A stretch of 64,000 nt of DNA from Desulfosporosinus shakirovi (GCF_020595055.1 NZ_JAJDOO010000012.1:1-64000); one strand, 5' to 3'; positions 46,210 to 55,350 are shown, numbered from the stretch's first letter. Notes: generated by a model not told the origin, from the sequence alone. Numbers and translations: made by a program.

Positions 46210-46335
46210 TTAAGTGGTTTTATGGGGCAACGTTTTTTGAATATTACGTTCTTTATGTGTGTCGAACTCCTGATAATGAGGATCTCTAACTGTGACTGAT
46301 GCTTTTGCACGTGATACTTTTTTATGAGCTCCCAT
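46210..46335 (-). CDS. Small basic protein (41 aa)
   Basis: The ATG at 46335 follows AAAGGGTGAATTGTA. The protein reads MGAHKKVSRAKASVTVRD, then HYQEFDTHKERNIQKTLPH; it is rich in Lys, His and Arg with no cysteine or membrane segment. No family is recognised. The terminal hairpin of repeat element A begins 16 bases after the stop and would end its transcript. Codon use and ribosome site look real, but the evidence is modest. Confidence 0.5.
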   Translation of the reverse strand: MGAHKKVSRAKASVTVRDPHYQEFDTHKERNIQKTLPHKTT

Positions 46336-46564
46336 TACAATTCACCCTTTCCTCTTATTAAGACAAACTTGAAACTAGTTTTCCCGAATCACACAATGCT
46401 ATTCTAATCAGAATCTGTAAATAATTAAGACGGTTGAAATTCTTTTATTACAGACTTCAAGGAAGCCTTTCAAAAACTTTCTGCTGTCATGCTATAATAG
46501 TAAAAGTAAATTCTAAACTATTAATTATGTGTAAGGAACTCTCAATTATGGCCGGAGGGATAAA

Positions 46565-47281
46565 ATGATCAACGAACAACAACTGGGAGACTTATTAGCA
46601 AACAAACTTTTTTCAGGTAAAATGACACCTGACTTTATTCATTTTTGTCTTACACATGGACGAATTCGTCGTTATGCTTCCAAACAATATCTTTATTTCT
46701 CAGGAGATGAAGGAAACACTGTCTATTTCCTCATTTCAGGCCGAATTCGGCTCTACCTAATGGGTGAGTACACTGAGAAAATAATTCGTGTCCTTAATCC
46801 CCCAGTTTTTTTCCCAGAGATAATACTTGACGGAAAACCCTATCCCCATGCTGCACTTTGCATAGAGGAGACAGAAGTATTAGCTATAGACCGGCTAACA
46901 TTTATGCGATTTATGGAAAACAATCCATCCTTACTCTGGATTTTTTACTGTGAACTTGCTCTGGATTTGCGTCGTTCCTACAGACAAATTAGAAATCTGT
47001 CCCTGGGAGATGCGCGTTTACGCTTAGGTGCCAAGCTTTTTGCTCTGGCTCATGTGCATGGTCAGCAAGTTAAGAATGGTGTAACAATTACTATTCCTCT
47101 TTCTGCAACAGAACTTGCGGGGATGTGCAGCCTTGCTCGAGAATCTGTCAGCCGTATTCTAGCAGAATTGAAAGAAGCCACAATTATTGAGATTAAGAAA
47201 AAGGTTATAACGGTTTTGGATATGGAAAATTTACGAATATGGATTCACGAGCGAGCAGCCCGCTCTCGCTCTCTAGACTAA
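46565..47281 (+). CDS. Crp/Fnr-family transcriptional regulator
   Basis: The 238 residues have a cyclic-nucleotide-binding-like fold (YLYFSGDEGNTVYFLISGRIRLYL) and a C-terminal HTH (LSATELAGMCSLARESVSRILAELKE). The N-terminus lacks the cysteine cluster of oxygen-sensing Fnr; the fold resembles CprK-type sensors of small effectors. GGAGG precedes the ATG. It converges with and overlaps by nine bases the siroheme/ferredoxin gene, its likely functional neighbour. The effector is unknown. Confidence 0.85.
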   Translation: MINEQQLGDLLANKLFSGKMTPDFIHFCLTHGRIRRYASKQYLYFSGDEGNTVYFLISGRIRLYLMGEYTEKIIRVLNPPVFFPEIILDGKPYPHAALCIEETEVLAIDRLTFMRFMENNPSLLWIFYCELALDLRRSYRQIRNLSLGDARLRLGAKLFALAHVHGQQVKNGVTITIPLSATELAGMCSLARESVSRILAELKEATIIEIKKKVITVLDMENLRIWIHERAARSRSLD

Positions 47282-47872
47282 ATTCGCTCTATTTTCAAGA
47301 AAATGAGTTAACCTCTCTTGAGTCAGTCCATTACAGATATAATTTTTGATTATATCAATGACCCAGGCAATTACTTCCTCATCAGTTGCGACTTGTCCGG
47401 CGAAGGTTGCAAATCGTGGGTGTCGTCCTACTCTCCCGCCAATACGCAAATTCCAACCACTCTCGCCTTTAGTTAATGTCCCTGAAGGGCAAAGGCTTTG
47501 ACAATTCCCACAGGAAAGGCAACGATTATTATCTATGACAATTCCATTTTGTCCTAAGGTTATAGCACCTTCTATGCAAGAATGAACACACGCGTTACAT
47601 TCTGTACAGGGTGCCTCAGTAATTCGAGGAGTTACATATCCAGAAATTCCGAAGTCTTTTATATCAGGTTGAGAACAACCATTGGGACAGCCTGCAATGC
47701 AAATTTTTGGAATGTGGTGATGAAGTACTTGACCAAATTTCCCTTCAAGTGTTTCGTGAATGTTTAACTTAACTAGGTTGATTTTCAAAGCTTCGAAAAG
47801 CGCATTCCAATTGCGAGCTAATTTCGGACAATTCGGACGACAGTGTTCCAGCTGAAATCCAGAATGTTTCAT
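47273..47872 (-). CDS. Small siroheme/ferredoxin reductase-like protein
   Basis: At 199 residues it is far shorter than full sulfite reductases. Residues 1-75 hold cysteines of a siroheme-[4Fe-4S] half-domain (KICIAGCPNGCSQPDIKDFG). Residues 85-135 are a two-cluster ferredoxin insert (CTECNACVHSCIEGA, CLSCGNCQSLCPSGT). The end matches the last sulfite/nitrite reductase strands (RIGGRVGRHPRFA). The plan is that of AsrC/DsrAB-like single-domain proteins. GGAGG precedes the ATG. Activity on sulfite or nitrite is unproven; a redox or sensory role is possible. Confidence 0.78.
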   Translation of the reverse strand: MKHSGFQLEHCRPNCPKLARNWNALFEALKINLVKLNIHETLEGKFGQVLHHHIPKICIAGCPNGCSQPDIKDFGISGYVTPRITEAPCTECNACVHSCIEGAITLGQNGIVIDNNRCLSCGNCQSLCPSGTLTKGESGWNLRIGGRVGRHPRFATFAGQVATDEEVIAWVIDIIKNYICNGLTQERLTHFLENRANLV

Positions 47873-47973
47873 TTTTATTCCTCCAGAAATAATGTAAGGC
47901 CTTTCTGAAGTAGTTTAGCAAATACACAAACATTTTGATGTGGTTTTAATCACATAGTAATTTATTGTAATAT

Positions 47974-48026
47974 AAAAAAGATATCACTGTGGTAACCCGA
48001 AGATTTACCATAGTGGTATCTTTCTT
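47974..48026 (-). terminator. Terminator after phoU
   Basis: GATATCACTGTGGTAA pairs along 16 positions with TTACCATAGTGGTATC (two G-T pairs); on the minus strand a T run follows. It ends the pst-phoU operon. Confidence 0.8.
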
Positions 48027-48071
48027 ATATTCTGACGTCATATATTAAATCATTTTCAGTTAGTGTTAACT

Positions 48072-48731
48072 TTATTCGTTTAAATCCATTCTCTTTCCAT
48101 TACAAATATAGACGATCTCTTCAGCGATATTTGTACAATAATCTCCAAGTCGCTCTAAAAAACGACTGGCAAAGAGAAGGTAATTAGCTTGTGTCACCTT
48201 GTTAGGGTCTTCCATCATAATAGTCCTAAGTTCTCCAAAAACTCCGGAGTAGATTTTGTCAATTTCATCATCCATTAACGCCATTTCTGCTGCGGCACCA
48301 CAATCTTCGTCGACATACGCTCTCAGTCCAATGTTAATCATCTTTTGCACTAAAGCACTCATGCGAGGAATGTCAACCAAGGGCTTTATCAATTCATCCT
48401 GACCTATTCTAATAGTTAACTTTGCGAGATCAACAGACAGATCTCCCATTCGTTCAAGGTAAATAGAAATTTTAAACCCCGCCACAAGCTTGCGTAAATC
48501 ACGAGCAAAGGGTTGCTGTGTAGCTATAAGAAGAATACATGTTTCTTCTATTATTGCTTGCAAATCATTAAGGTCCAAATCCTTCACTACAATTGAGTTC
48601 GCTAATTCTAGATTTTGATTAATCAAGGAACTAACCGCAAGCGCTATTTGTTGGTTAACCAAGTTGCCCATGTCTAAAATATTGGCGCGCAATTCCTCTA
48701 ATTCAAGATCAAATTTTTGACGAGTCGGCAT
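48072..48731 (-). CDS. phoU: Phosphate transport regulator PhoU
   Basis: The 219 residues form two repeats of the PhoU three-helix bundle, each with the metal-binding E/DxxxD pattern (MGDLSVDLAKLTIRI and LERLGDYCTNIAEEIVYICNG). PhoU links the Pst transporter to the PhoR kinase and restrains phosphate uptake. It is last in the pst operon, 67 bases after pstB. Confidence 0.95.
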   Translation of the reverse strand: MPTRQKFDLELEELRANILDMGNLVNQQIALAVSSLINQNLELANSIVVKDLDLNDLQAIIEETCILLIATQQPFARDLRKLVAGFKISIYLERMGDLSVDLAKLTIRIGQDELIKPLVDIPRMSALVQKMINIGLRAYVDEDCGAAAEMALMDDEIDKIYSGVFGELRTIMMEDPNKVTQANYLLFASRFLERLGDYCTNIAEEIVYICNGKRMDLNE

Positions 48732-48798
48732 TTAATAATTCCCCCTCTCTATTAAGTTTTTTATATTATACAGCTACTTCTAATTTAAATGGAACCCC

Positions 48799-49551
48799 TT
48801 ACCCAAACCGTCCGGAAATATAATCTTCCGTTTTTTTCTTAGCTGGCCGGGTAAAAAGGACACTCGTTACATCTTCTTCAATTAAATCACCGCTTAAGAA
48901 AAATGCCGTTCGGTCTGAAACACGAGAGGCTTGATGCATATTATGTGTAACAATGATAATTGTATATTTGTCTTTCAACTCAGAAATAAGCTCTTCAATC
49001 TTCATGGTAGAGATGGGATCAAGGGCCGATGTCGGTTCATCCATTAACAGAATTTCAGGACCCACCGCCAATAGTCGTGCAATACAAAGCCGTTGTTGCT
49101 GACCGCCAGACAGACCCAGTGCAGATTCATGCAAGCGATCTTTAACTTCATTCCATAAGGCTGCATCCTTTAAACTCGTCTCAACTATTTCACTCAATTT
49201 TTTCTTGTCAGATTCTCCATGAATACGCGGACCATAAGCAACATTTTCAAAAACTGACTTAGGAAAGGGATTAGGATTTTGAAAGACCATTCCTACCTTT
49301 TTTCTTAGTAAGACAACATCTGTGCCGGCAACATAAATATCCTGCCCATCAATCTTTACTTGACCCATAATCTTCACACTGGGGATTAAATCTTGCATCC
49401 GATTGAGCGTGCGCAAAAACGTGGATTTGCCACAGCCGGAGGGACCTATTAGAGCTGTCACACTTCTTTCCTTCATTGCTATGCCTATGTTATTTAAGGC
49501 CTGCTGATCGCCGTAAAAAAGGTCGAGTTTATTGACCACGATCTTATCCAT
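48799..49551 (-). CDS. pstB: Phosphate ABC transporter ATPase PstB
   Basis: The 250 residues have Walker [10 protein letters not shown], the Pst-typical [11 protein letters not shown], the signature [13 protein letters not shown] and Walker [13 protein letters not shown]. It powers high-affinity phosphate import with PstA and PstC. AAGGAG precedes the ATG. Confidence 0.96.
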   Translation of the reverse strand: MDKIVVNKLDLFYGDQQALNNIGIAMKERSVTALIGPSGCGKSTFLRTLNRMQDLIPSVKIMGQVKIDGQDIYVAGTDVVLLRKKVGMVFQNPNPFPKSVFENVAYGPRIHGESDKKKLSEIVETSLKDAALWNEVKDRLHESALGLSGGQQQRLCIARLLAVGPEILLMDEPTSALDPISTMKIEELISELKDKYTIIIVTHNMHQASRVSDRTAFFLSGDLIEEDVTSVLFTRPAKKKTEDYISGRFG

Positions 49552-49583
49552 ATCAACTTCTCCTTATATCCATGTATAGAATG

Positions 49584-50429
49584 CTACATCTTATTTTTTC
49601 CCAGCTGGCGGCGTTGCAACCAACGACTGGGCAGTGTCAAGCAAATATTAAAAACTATGACCATAATAATTAACAGTGCGGCTGTCCCATCAGCAATTTG
49701 GTCAGCATTCGTTCCTGGTAATGGATTTGACTTAACGGCAAATAAGTGCACAGCTAATGTCTCACCCGCTGCAAGAGGATTAACATCAAATGGTATTCGA
49801 GAGACATTCATACCCGCTGTGAAGATCAATATTGCGGTTTCACCTAACGCCCTGCCGGCGACTAGGGTTATTCCTGTAATAAGTCCGGGCAGAGCCGTCG
49901 GCAGAATTACCTTTCGTAAAGTCTGCCACATTGTAGCCCCTAATGCTAAACTGGCTTCTCGGTAACTCCTAGGTACCGCGCGTAAAGATTCTTCAGTGAC
50001 GCGCACTAAGATAGGTAAATTTAGTAAGGCAAGAGTTGCAGACCCTCCTAAGATGGTGAATCCTAAACCAAACATGTTTACAAATACGATCATGCCGAAA
50101 AGGCCAAAGACTATCGATGGAACACTTGCTAAACTCTCTGTACTCAAACGAATCAGGTCTGTAAATTTGTTTTTCGGAGCATATTCAGCCATGTATATTC
50201 CGGCACCTAACCCGACAGGCAGCGAGAGAACTAAGGAAAGAAACAATATATAGAATGAATTAAAGAGCTGACCTCTCACCCCATCTGGGCCATTAAAGAA
50301 CTCACTCGTCAGATGAGGCACACCTCGTCCTAAAATGAGAGTTAAAAAAGCAATCAGTATAGCTACAATAGCTAAAGCTCCTATCCAGAGCATAATAGTG
50401 GCAAAACGATCGGCTTGATGAGCTTTCAA
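49584..50429 (-). CDS. pstA: Phosphate ABC transporter permease PstA
   Basis: The 281-residue permease has about six membrane helices and the EAA-type coupling loop (YREASLALGATMWQTLRKVILP). Start is TTG after AAAGGGGG, overlapping the pstC stop by four bases, which indicates translational coupling. Confidence 0.95.
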   Translation of the reverse strand: MKAHQADRFATIMLWIGALAIVAILIAFLTLILGRGVPHLTSEFFNGPDGVRGQLFNSFYILFLSLVLSLPVGLGAGIYMAEYAPKNKFTDLIRLSTESLASVPSIVFGLFGMIVFVNMFGLGFTILGGSATLALLNLPILVRVTEESLRAVPRSYREASLALGATMWQTLRKVILPTALPGLITGITLVAGRALGETAILIFTAGMNVSRIPFDVNPLAAGETLAVHLFAVKSNPLPGTNADQIADGTAALLIIMVIVFNICLTLPSRWLQRRQLGKNKM

Positions 50430-51307
50430 CGAGCTGCCCCCTTTCGTGAGGCTGTTCTGACAAGAATAATCATAATAAGGGCAATGATCAGCAGAATAAA
50501 TGCCATCATAAACAGGCCGTTATTCCACGTTGAACCGAAGGGGGTATTGCCCATTTCCATAACGATATTACTAGTTAACGTTGAGGTAGGACTGCCTAAA
50601 GAATCAGGGAATCGCGGTGAATTTCCAATAACCATCTGAACTGCCATGGTCTCTCCGATGGCCCGAGCCATCGCTAAAATAATCGCTGTTAATATTCCCG
50701 GGGATGCTGCTGGCACAAGAACTCTGCGTATAGTTTGCCAACGTGTTGCCCCTAAGGCTAACGAAGCTTCTTTATAAGTTCTTGGTAAGGAGCGTAAAGC
50801 ATCTTCCGAAAGACTTATCACCGTCGGCAGAATCATGATAGCTAATACAATCCCAGCAGCCAACATGCCGTAGCCGGTTGGGGAGTTGGTGAGTTTTCCG
50901 GTCAAACCTACGATGACGGTAATACCAACGTATCCATACACCACAGAGGGAATCCCGGCAAAGAGATCTGTGGCGGGACGCATGAAGGCGCGCACCCAAG
51001 GCGGAGCAATTTCAGCTAAAAATACAGCTCCGGCCAACCCCAATGGACCTCCAATGAGTATTGCAATTAATGTCGTTCCAATCGATCCTGCAATAAATGT
51101 CAGTGCTCCAAACTTTCCAGAGTCTGGACTCCATTTGCTGCTAGTGAAGAATTCAATGATGCTGACCTCACGAAATGTTGATAGGCCCTGCATCCCTACA
51201 AACCAAATAATGCATAAGATGATTAATGACACCAAAACTGCACTGCTAATAAATAAATAACGTGATAAACGGTCATTATAATATACCCAGGACTTACGTT
51301 GAGGCAA
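50426..51307 (-). CDS. pstC: Phosphate ABC transporter permease PstC
   Basis: About 293 residues with six membrane helices and the coupling loop YKEASLALGATRWQTIRRVLVP. GGAGG lies 9 bases before a TTG at 51307 (MPQRKSWVYYNDR), the start I prefer; the frame stays open 69 bases further upstream without a ribosome site. A PhoP-type promoter of its own lies at 51394-51447, separate from that of pstS. Confidence 0.94.
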   Translation of the reverse strand: MPQRKSWVYYNDRLSRYLFISSAVLVSLIILCIIWFVGMQGLSTFREVSIIEFFTSSKWSPDSGKFGALTFIAGSIGTTLIAILIGGPLGLAGAVFLAEIAPPWVRAFMRPATDLFAGIPSVVYGYVGITVIVGLTGKLTNSPTGYGMLAAGIVLAIMILPTVISLSEDALRSLPRTYKEASLALGATRWQTIRRVLVPAASPGILTAIILAMARAIGETMAVQMVIGNSPRFPDSLGSPTSTLTSNIVMEMGNTPFGSTWNNGLFMMAFILLIIALIMIILVRTASRKGAAR

Positions 51308-51393
51308 CCTGTTACACCTCCAATTTTTCATTTCTAGGAATTTAAACCTCGCTAATATTTGATCATATGTAATCAATTTAATAGCTTATAATA

Positions 51394-51447
51394 AGTTTAA
51401 CTTATGCGTGTAAATTGTAAATTAAGAGAATGTAAAGTTCAGGTTAA
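51394..51447 (-). promoter_or_regulatory. PhoP-type promoter of pstC
   Basis: On the minus strand, hexamers TTAACC, TTTACA, TTAATT and TTTACA start every 11 bases; 9 bases after the last comes TAAACT as -10. The arrangement is the same as in five other promoters of this region. Confidence 0.75.
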
Positions 51448-51468
51448 CAATTTTAAGATGAGCATAGC

Positions 51469-51502
51469 GAATTGGGAGCAAGAGATATCTTGCTCCCAAT
51501 TC
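51469..51502. terminator. Perfect 15-bp hairpin between pstS and pstC
   Basis: GAATTGGGAGCAAGA pairs fully with 51488-51502 around GATA. No T run follows on the minus strand; it probably protects the 3' end of the pstS message or attenuates read-through, giving more binding protein than permease. Confidence 0.6.
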
Positions 51503-51531
51503 ATAGCCATGTTATTTCATCGAGTTGTATT

Positions 51532-52401
51532 TTATTTTTTCATTTTACTAACGGGGATAAATCCAGTCTTCTCAACATTCTTATCTTGGAATTCAGCACT
51601 CATAATATAGTCTAAGAAAGCTTTTACAGTTCCGGTAGGCTCTCCTTTTGTGTACATATGTTCATAGGAGTAAATAGGATACTGTCCACTAATTACTGCT
51701 TCTGGGCTGTACGCAACTCCATCAAACTTTAACGCCTTGACAGTGTCTTTCAAATAAGCTGCATCAATATAGCCAATAGCCCCAGTAGTTTGGGCGACAC
51801 CAGTGAGCAAATTGCCTGTTGAATCTTGAGCGGCGGCAGCGTCAGTCATCTTTTGACCGTCCATTACGATCTTCTCAACATTTAAGCGGGTTCCAGAAGA
51901 TGCAGCCCGACCAATAATGGATATTTTGAGGTCTTGACCACCAACATCTTTCCAGTTGGTTATTTTTCCAGTAAATATATCCGCTGCTTGAGCTTTAGTT
52001 AAGTTATCAACTTTGACATCTTTATTAACAATTAGTAAGAAAGGAGCTACGCATACTTGATGATCAACTAATCCTGCACTTTTTAGTTCTTCTGGGCTGA
52101 CGACGTCAGAGTTACCAATCTCAATAGAGCCGCTGGCAACATTATTTAGGCCAGTCATAGAACCACCACCGCTCAGGTTAACTTGCACACCGGAGTTTTT
52201 AGCCATGAACTCATCGGCAGCTAATTTGACAAGGGGTTGTAAGGCAGTTGACCCTGCTGCAGAAATAGTTTTCTTGTCAATGGATGTAGAGCTTGGAGCA
52301 GGGGTTGTAGTTGGGACCGCAGTTTGACCACATCCTACCAGAGCCAGTAAAGCGATCAAAGTGGTACTTACAAGAGCAACTCTCGATTTAGATTTAAACA
52401 A
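51532..52401 (-). CDS. pstS: Phosphate-binding lipoprotein PstS
   Basis: The 289-residue precursor has a lipobox (ALVGCGQ). The mature part shows the PstS phosphate pocket: AAGSTALQPL, GGGSMTGLNNV, and GRAASSGTRLNVE. It captures phosphate outside the membrane for PstCAB. TTG start after AAGGAGG. A complete PhoP-type promoter lies directly upstream. Confidence 0.95.
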   Translation of the reverse strand: MFKSKSRVALVSTTLIALLALVGCGQTAVPTTTPAPSSTSIDKKTISAAGSTALQPLVKLAADEFMAKNSGVQVNLSGGGSMTGLNNVASGSIEIGNSDVVSPEELKSAGLVDHQVCVAPFLLIVNKDVKVDNLTKAQAADIFTGKITNWKDVGGQDLKISIIGRAASSGTRLNVEKIVMDGQKMTDAAAAQDSTGNLLTGVAQTTGAIGYIDAAYLKDTVKALKFDGVAYSPEAVISGQYPIYSYEHMYTKGEPTGTVKAFLDYIMSAEFQDKNVEKTGFIPVSKMKK

Positions 52402-52438
52402 TTTAGTTTCCTCCTTAATTTTTATTAAGTACAGATTG

Positions 52439-52492
52439 ATTATAATAGACGATTGTAAAGTATTAATGAAATCAATGTAAAGTTTGAGTTAA
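52439..52492 (-). promoter_or_regulatory. PhoP-type promoter of pstS
   Basis: On the minus strand TTAACT, TTTACA, TTCATT and TTTACA start every 11 bases, then 9 bases and TATAAT. The box abuts the stop codon of the response regulator gene (52496). Confidence 0.85.
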
Positions 52493-52495
52493 ATT

Positions 52496-53188
52496 TCAGT
52501 TCTTGGGTCGATGTGTAAACGTATACCCGACTCCACGTACAGAATCGAGAACTGGTCCTAAGGGCTTCAATTTATTTCGCAAATGACTAATATGAACATC
52601 AAGTGCTCTGGTGCCTGTGCCGGAAAGATTGCCCCAGACCTTTTGGATCAGATATTCTCGACTGAATACTTGGTAAGGATTTGTTACGAAGAGAACTAGC
52701 AATTCAAATTCCTTTACTGTTAAGTTTAGAGGTTGTTCTGCTAAGAAAACACTGTAGCTTTCTTTGGTTATCTTCAACTCTCCCCATTTCAGCGGACTGT
52801 CATTGGTATTAGTTATTCGATGAACTTCTCTGAGTCTAGCCTTTATTCTCGCGGACAATTCTCTAGGATTAAAAGGCTTAGATAAATAGTCATCGGCACC
52901 TAGCTCAAGCCCGATTATTTTGTCTGTCACATCGTCACTAGCGCTTAGAATTATTATCGGAATAGTATTGGTATCCTTCTGTGAGCGCAATTTTTTAGTT
53001 ACATCAAATCCATTAAGCAGTGGCAACGTTAAATCAATGATAATAAGATCGGGTTTATCCTTCCTGGCAAGTTCTAACCCTTGTTCCCCATCTGATGCTT
53101 TAATAACCAAAAAACCTTCTTTTTCCAAACTAGTCCGCAGGACTTCTTGTATCTGCAGTTCATCCTCAATGACTAGAATACTTGGCAT
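52496..53188 (-). CDS. PhoP/PhoB-like response regulator (OmpR family)
   Basis: Of 230 residues: a receiver domain with the acidic pair (IEDE), the phospho-Asp in LIIIDLTLPLLNGF and the switch Lys in LSKPFNPRE, then an OmpR-type winged helix (VKEFELLVLFVTNP, RALDVHISHLRNKL, VRGVGYTF). It lies between pstS and the lipid genes and has its own PhoP-type box, so it is probably the phosphate regulator and autoregulated. No histidine kinase gene is adjacent, unlike the usual phoP-phoR pair; the kinase must be elsewhere. Confidence 0.88.
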   Translation of the reverse strand: MPSILVIEDELQIQEVLRTSLEKEGFLVIKASDGEQGLELARKDKPDLIIIDLTLPLLNGFDVTKKLRSQKDTNTIPIIILSASDDVTDKIIGLELGADDYLSKPFNPRELSARIKARLREVHRITNTNDSPLKWGELKITKESYSVFLAEQPLNLTVKEFELLVLFVTNPYQVFSREYLIQKVWGNLSGTGTRALDVHISHLRNKLKPLGPVLDSVRGVGYTFTHRPKN

Positions 53189-53252
53189 AATAAAACTCCC
53201 CTCAATAAGGCCCCCCCTTTACTTTTATGAATCACGTTTTTTTAGCACCTTC

Positions 53253-53306
53253 ATTTTAATTTACCAATGTAAAGTCTTAATGAACGGAACGTAAATTTAC
53301 TGTTAA
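53253..53306 (-). promoter_or_regulatory. PhoP-type promoter of the response regulator gene
   Basis: On the minus strand TTAACA, TTTACG, TTCATT and TTTACA start every 11 bases; after 9 bases comes TAAAAT. It shares TTCATTAA followed by AC TTTACA with the pstS box. Confidence 0.82.
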
Positions 53307-53337
53307 ATATTAGTATCGTTATATAAACAAAGGATTT

Positions 53338-54489
53338 TCAACAAATTATTAGGTCCTTTTTAGCTTCTAATAACATCTCAAAGATAGCCTCTGCAGTTCT
53401 TTCGGCAGACTGGCTTTTTAATGATGAAGCAGCTTTTTCTCGCATTTCAGCAATTTCCTTAGGATTTGTTAAATAACGTTTTAAAAGGCGATATAGATCT
53501 TGTTCAGTATTTGCTACGTTTCCAGCACCTAAACGAAGAAGAAAATCAGCATTCGCTTCCTCCTGACCAGGAATAGCTTTATAGATTACAAGCGGCAAGT
53601 GTTTGGTTAGAGCCTCGGAAACTGTTAACCCTCCGGCTTTTGTAATGATCAAAGTCGAAATTGACATGAGTTCCTCTATATTATAAACATACCTTAGCCG
53701 TATCATAGGATTAGGGGACTGTTCAATTACCTCTCCTACTGAATTATAAAGCTTGTCATTTTTCCCACAAACAATAATCGACTGAACAGGAACGAAAGAA
53801 TTTGCTAGTCTATGGCAAATTCTTTTTGTTCTTTTAAGACTCTCATACGCTCCTCCCATGACTAAAAAAATGGGAACATTAGGATTTAGTCCCAACCCAG
53901 AAATAATGTGACCTCGATCTATTTCCGATTCAAATTTCGGGCTGACCGGGATCCCCGTCACAAGAATAGATCTCTCTCTGATTCCCCAGGATACTAAACT
54001 TTCCTTTACCTCCTCACAAGCCACCATATAACGATCAACACCTGGATGGACCCAGTGACTGTGAACAGTATAATCGGTGATCACGGTGATTACCGGAACC
54101 TGAAGGATTTGTTCCAGTCTCAATTGGGCCAGAATCGAAGACACAGTTGGATAGGTACATACAATCAGATCTGGAGCAAAGGCCTGAATGCAGCTAAGAA
54201 AATCCTTTCGTCCTAATTGCTTAAGTAATCGTTGAATCATCGAATCAGGATGAAACTTAGCAGTTTTATCATAAAATTTTCCCCAGAGTTTAGGGGTATG
54301 TTTTATCATCTCCATGTAAACGTTTTTAGCCATGGTGTTAAACCGCTTACTGAGAAAATCGCCAAAATCCAAATGCATTATCTTTGCTGAAGGTGCTTTG
54401 ATCTGTATACCTTCAATCACAGCTTCGGCTGCTCGAAAATGTCCGTTTCCAAATCCTGCAGAAAATACGAGAACCCTTAACTGCCTCAA
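53338..54489 (-). CDS. Glycolipid synthase, MGDG-synthase/UgtP-like glycosyltransferase
   Basis: The 383 residues start with FSAGFGNGHFRAAEAVIEGI, the signature of the MGDG-synthase N-terminal domain, and continue into the GT28 C-terminal fold (VMGGAYESLKR, ITKAGGLTVSEAL). Family members move glucose or galactose from a UDP-sugar to diacylglycerol at the membrane's inner face. TTG start after GGGAGG. It lies 88 bases downstream of a phospholipase C gene with a PhoP-type promoter: the lipase would make diacylglycerol and this enzyme would turn it into a phosphate-free glycolipid. The sugar is not known. Confidence 0.82.
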   Translation of the reverse strand: MRQLRVLVFSAGFGNGHFRAAEAVIEGIQIKAPSAKIMHLDFGDFLSKRFNTMAKNVYMEMIKHTPKLWGKFYDKTAKFHPDSMIQRLLKQLGRKDFLSCIQAFAPDLIVCTYPTVSSILAQLRLEQILQVPVITVITDYTVHSHWVHPGVDRYMVACEEVKESLVSWGIRERSILVTGIPVSPKFESEIDRGHIISGLGLNPNVPIFLVMGGAYESLKRTKRICHRLANSFVPVQSIIVCGKNDKLYNSVGEVIEQSPNPMIRLRYVYNIEELMSISTLIITKAGGLTVSEALTKHLPLVIYKAIPGQEEANADFLLRLGAGNVANTEQDLYRLLKRYLTNPKEIAEMREKAASSLKSQSAERTAEAIFEMLLEAKKDLIIC

Positions 54490-54576
54490 CTCTATTCCTC
54501 CCTCTTAACAGCCTTTTTACTGCAATAATTATTAGGAAGTCACAAAAAGCTCGACTAAATCAAATTGGCTGGAATG

Positions 54577-55278
54577 TTAAGTGTTAATTTTTTGACTGAC
54601 AAAATCCAAAAAACCTGCAGAAGTGGCAATTGTCAAAGGAATTAAAGTTTCCGACGCTTTTATATAGCTCTCTTCAGAGCATCCTTCCTTCATTGATACC
54701 AGAGAGTATAAAGGTCCGGAAGCATGAGCATTATGATCAATCCATTGCGCGGGATGTGAAAATGGCAGATACGCACCCTTTATAGCAGGAAACTTATCCC
54801 AGTTTTGGGTGGCCCATGTTTCAAATTCTCTATGGCCGTCGAACAAAACCCCTAACGAATGATGAGGTACACACATGTCTTGTATTAGGTGTAACGCTGC
54901 TCCCAAGAAAAACATGCCTTTATCAAGGTTCTTGGAAAAAAGGCTAAATGCCTTGTTGAAATAGTATTGGCACTCAGCGGTTGCGCCCGGCCAGCCGATG
55001 ATTCCCTGCTTGTCAGGATGGCTGTAAAAATGATTAACGTTCTTCCAACCGCTATCAGCCCAGTATAAGCCTTTGGTGAGCGCCAAGTGATAAGCATCGA
55101 ATAATGTGGCTGCATCCACTTTCCCATCCTGCTTCAATACACTATAGGCCTGTTTTAGACAATGAGCATGGGTTACACCTGGAGTGTCAAGAAAACATTG
55201 CAAGGGTCCCGCCGAAGCAAGAAGTATCTTCGTCATCTTACTGAGTGTTTGACCAATAATCCTTTCATACATAATCAA
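54577..55278 (-). CDS. Zinc-dependent phospholipase C
   Basis: The 233 residues match the zinc phospholipase C/alpha-toxin fold, rich in histidine: DTPGVTHAHCLKQA, NVNHFYSHPDK, FFLGAALHLIQDMCVPHHSL and WIDHNAHASG supply the three-zinc ligands. Classical members are secreted; no signal peptide is seen here, so it may act inside on the cell's own phospholipids. TTG 55278 or ATG 55272 could be the start. A PhoP-type promoter lies at 55308-55350, and the glycolipid synthase follows, which supports a role in phosphate-saving lipid exchange. Confidence 0.82.
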   Translation of the reverse strand: MIMYERIIGQTLSKMTKILLASAGPLQCFLDTPGVTHAHCLKQAYSVLKQDGKVDAATLFDAYHLALTKGLYWADSGWKNVNHFYSHPDKQGIIGWPGATAECQYYFNKAFSLFSKNLDKGMFFLGAALHLIQDMCVPHHSLGVLFDGHREFETWATQNWDKFPAIKGAYLPFSHPAQWIDHNAHASGPLYSLVSMKEGCSEESYIKASETLIPLTIATSAGFLDFVSQKINT

Positions 55279-55307
55279 GTCAACACCTCTCCTTTGTTCT
55301 ATAGATA

Positions 55308-55350
55308 ATTCTAAGGCATAACTGTAAAGAATGTATTATTCCCATGTTAA
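55308..55350 (-). promoter_or_regulatory. PhoP-type promoter of the phospholipase C-glycosyltransferase operon
   Basis: On the minus strand TTAACA and TTTACA are 22 bases apart (two 11-base turns, the middle unit weak), followed by 9 bases and TAGAAT. A further TTAACA lies 21 bases upstream. Weaker than the other boxes but with the same spacing to the -10. Confidence 0.6.
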
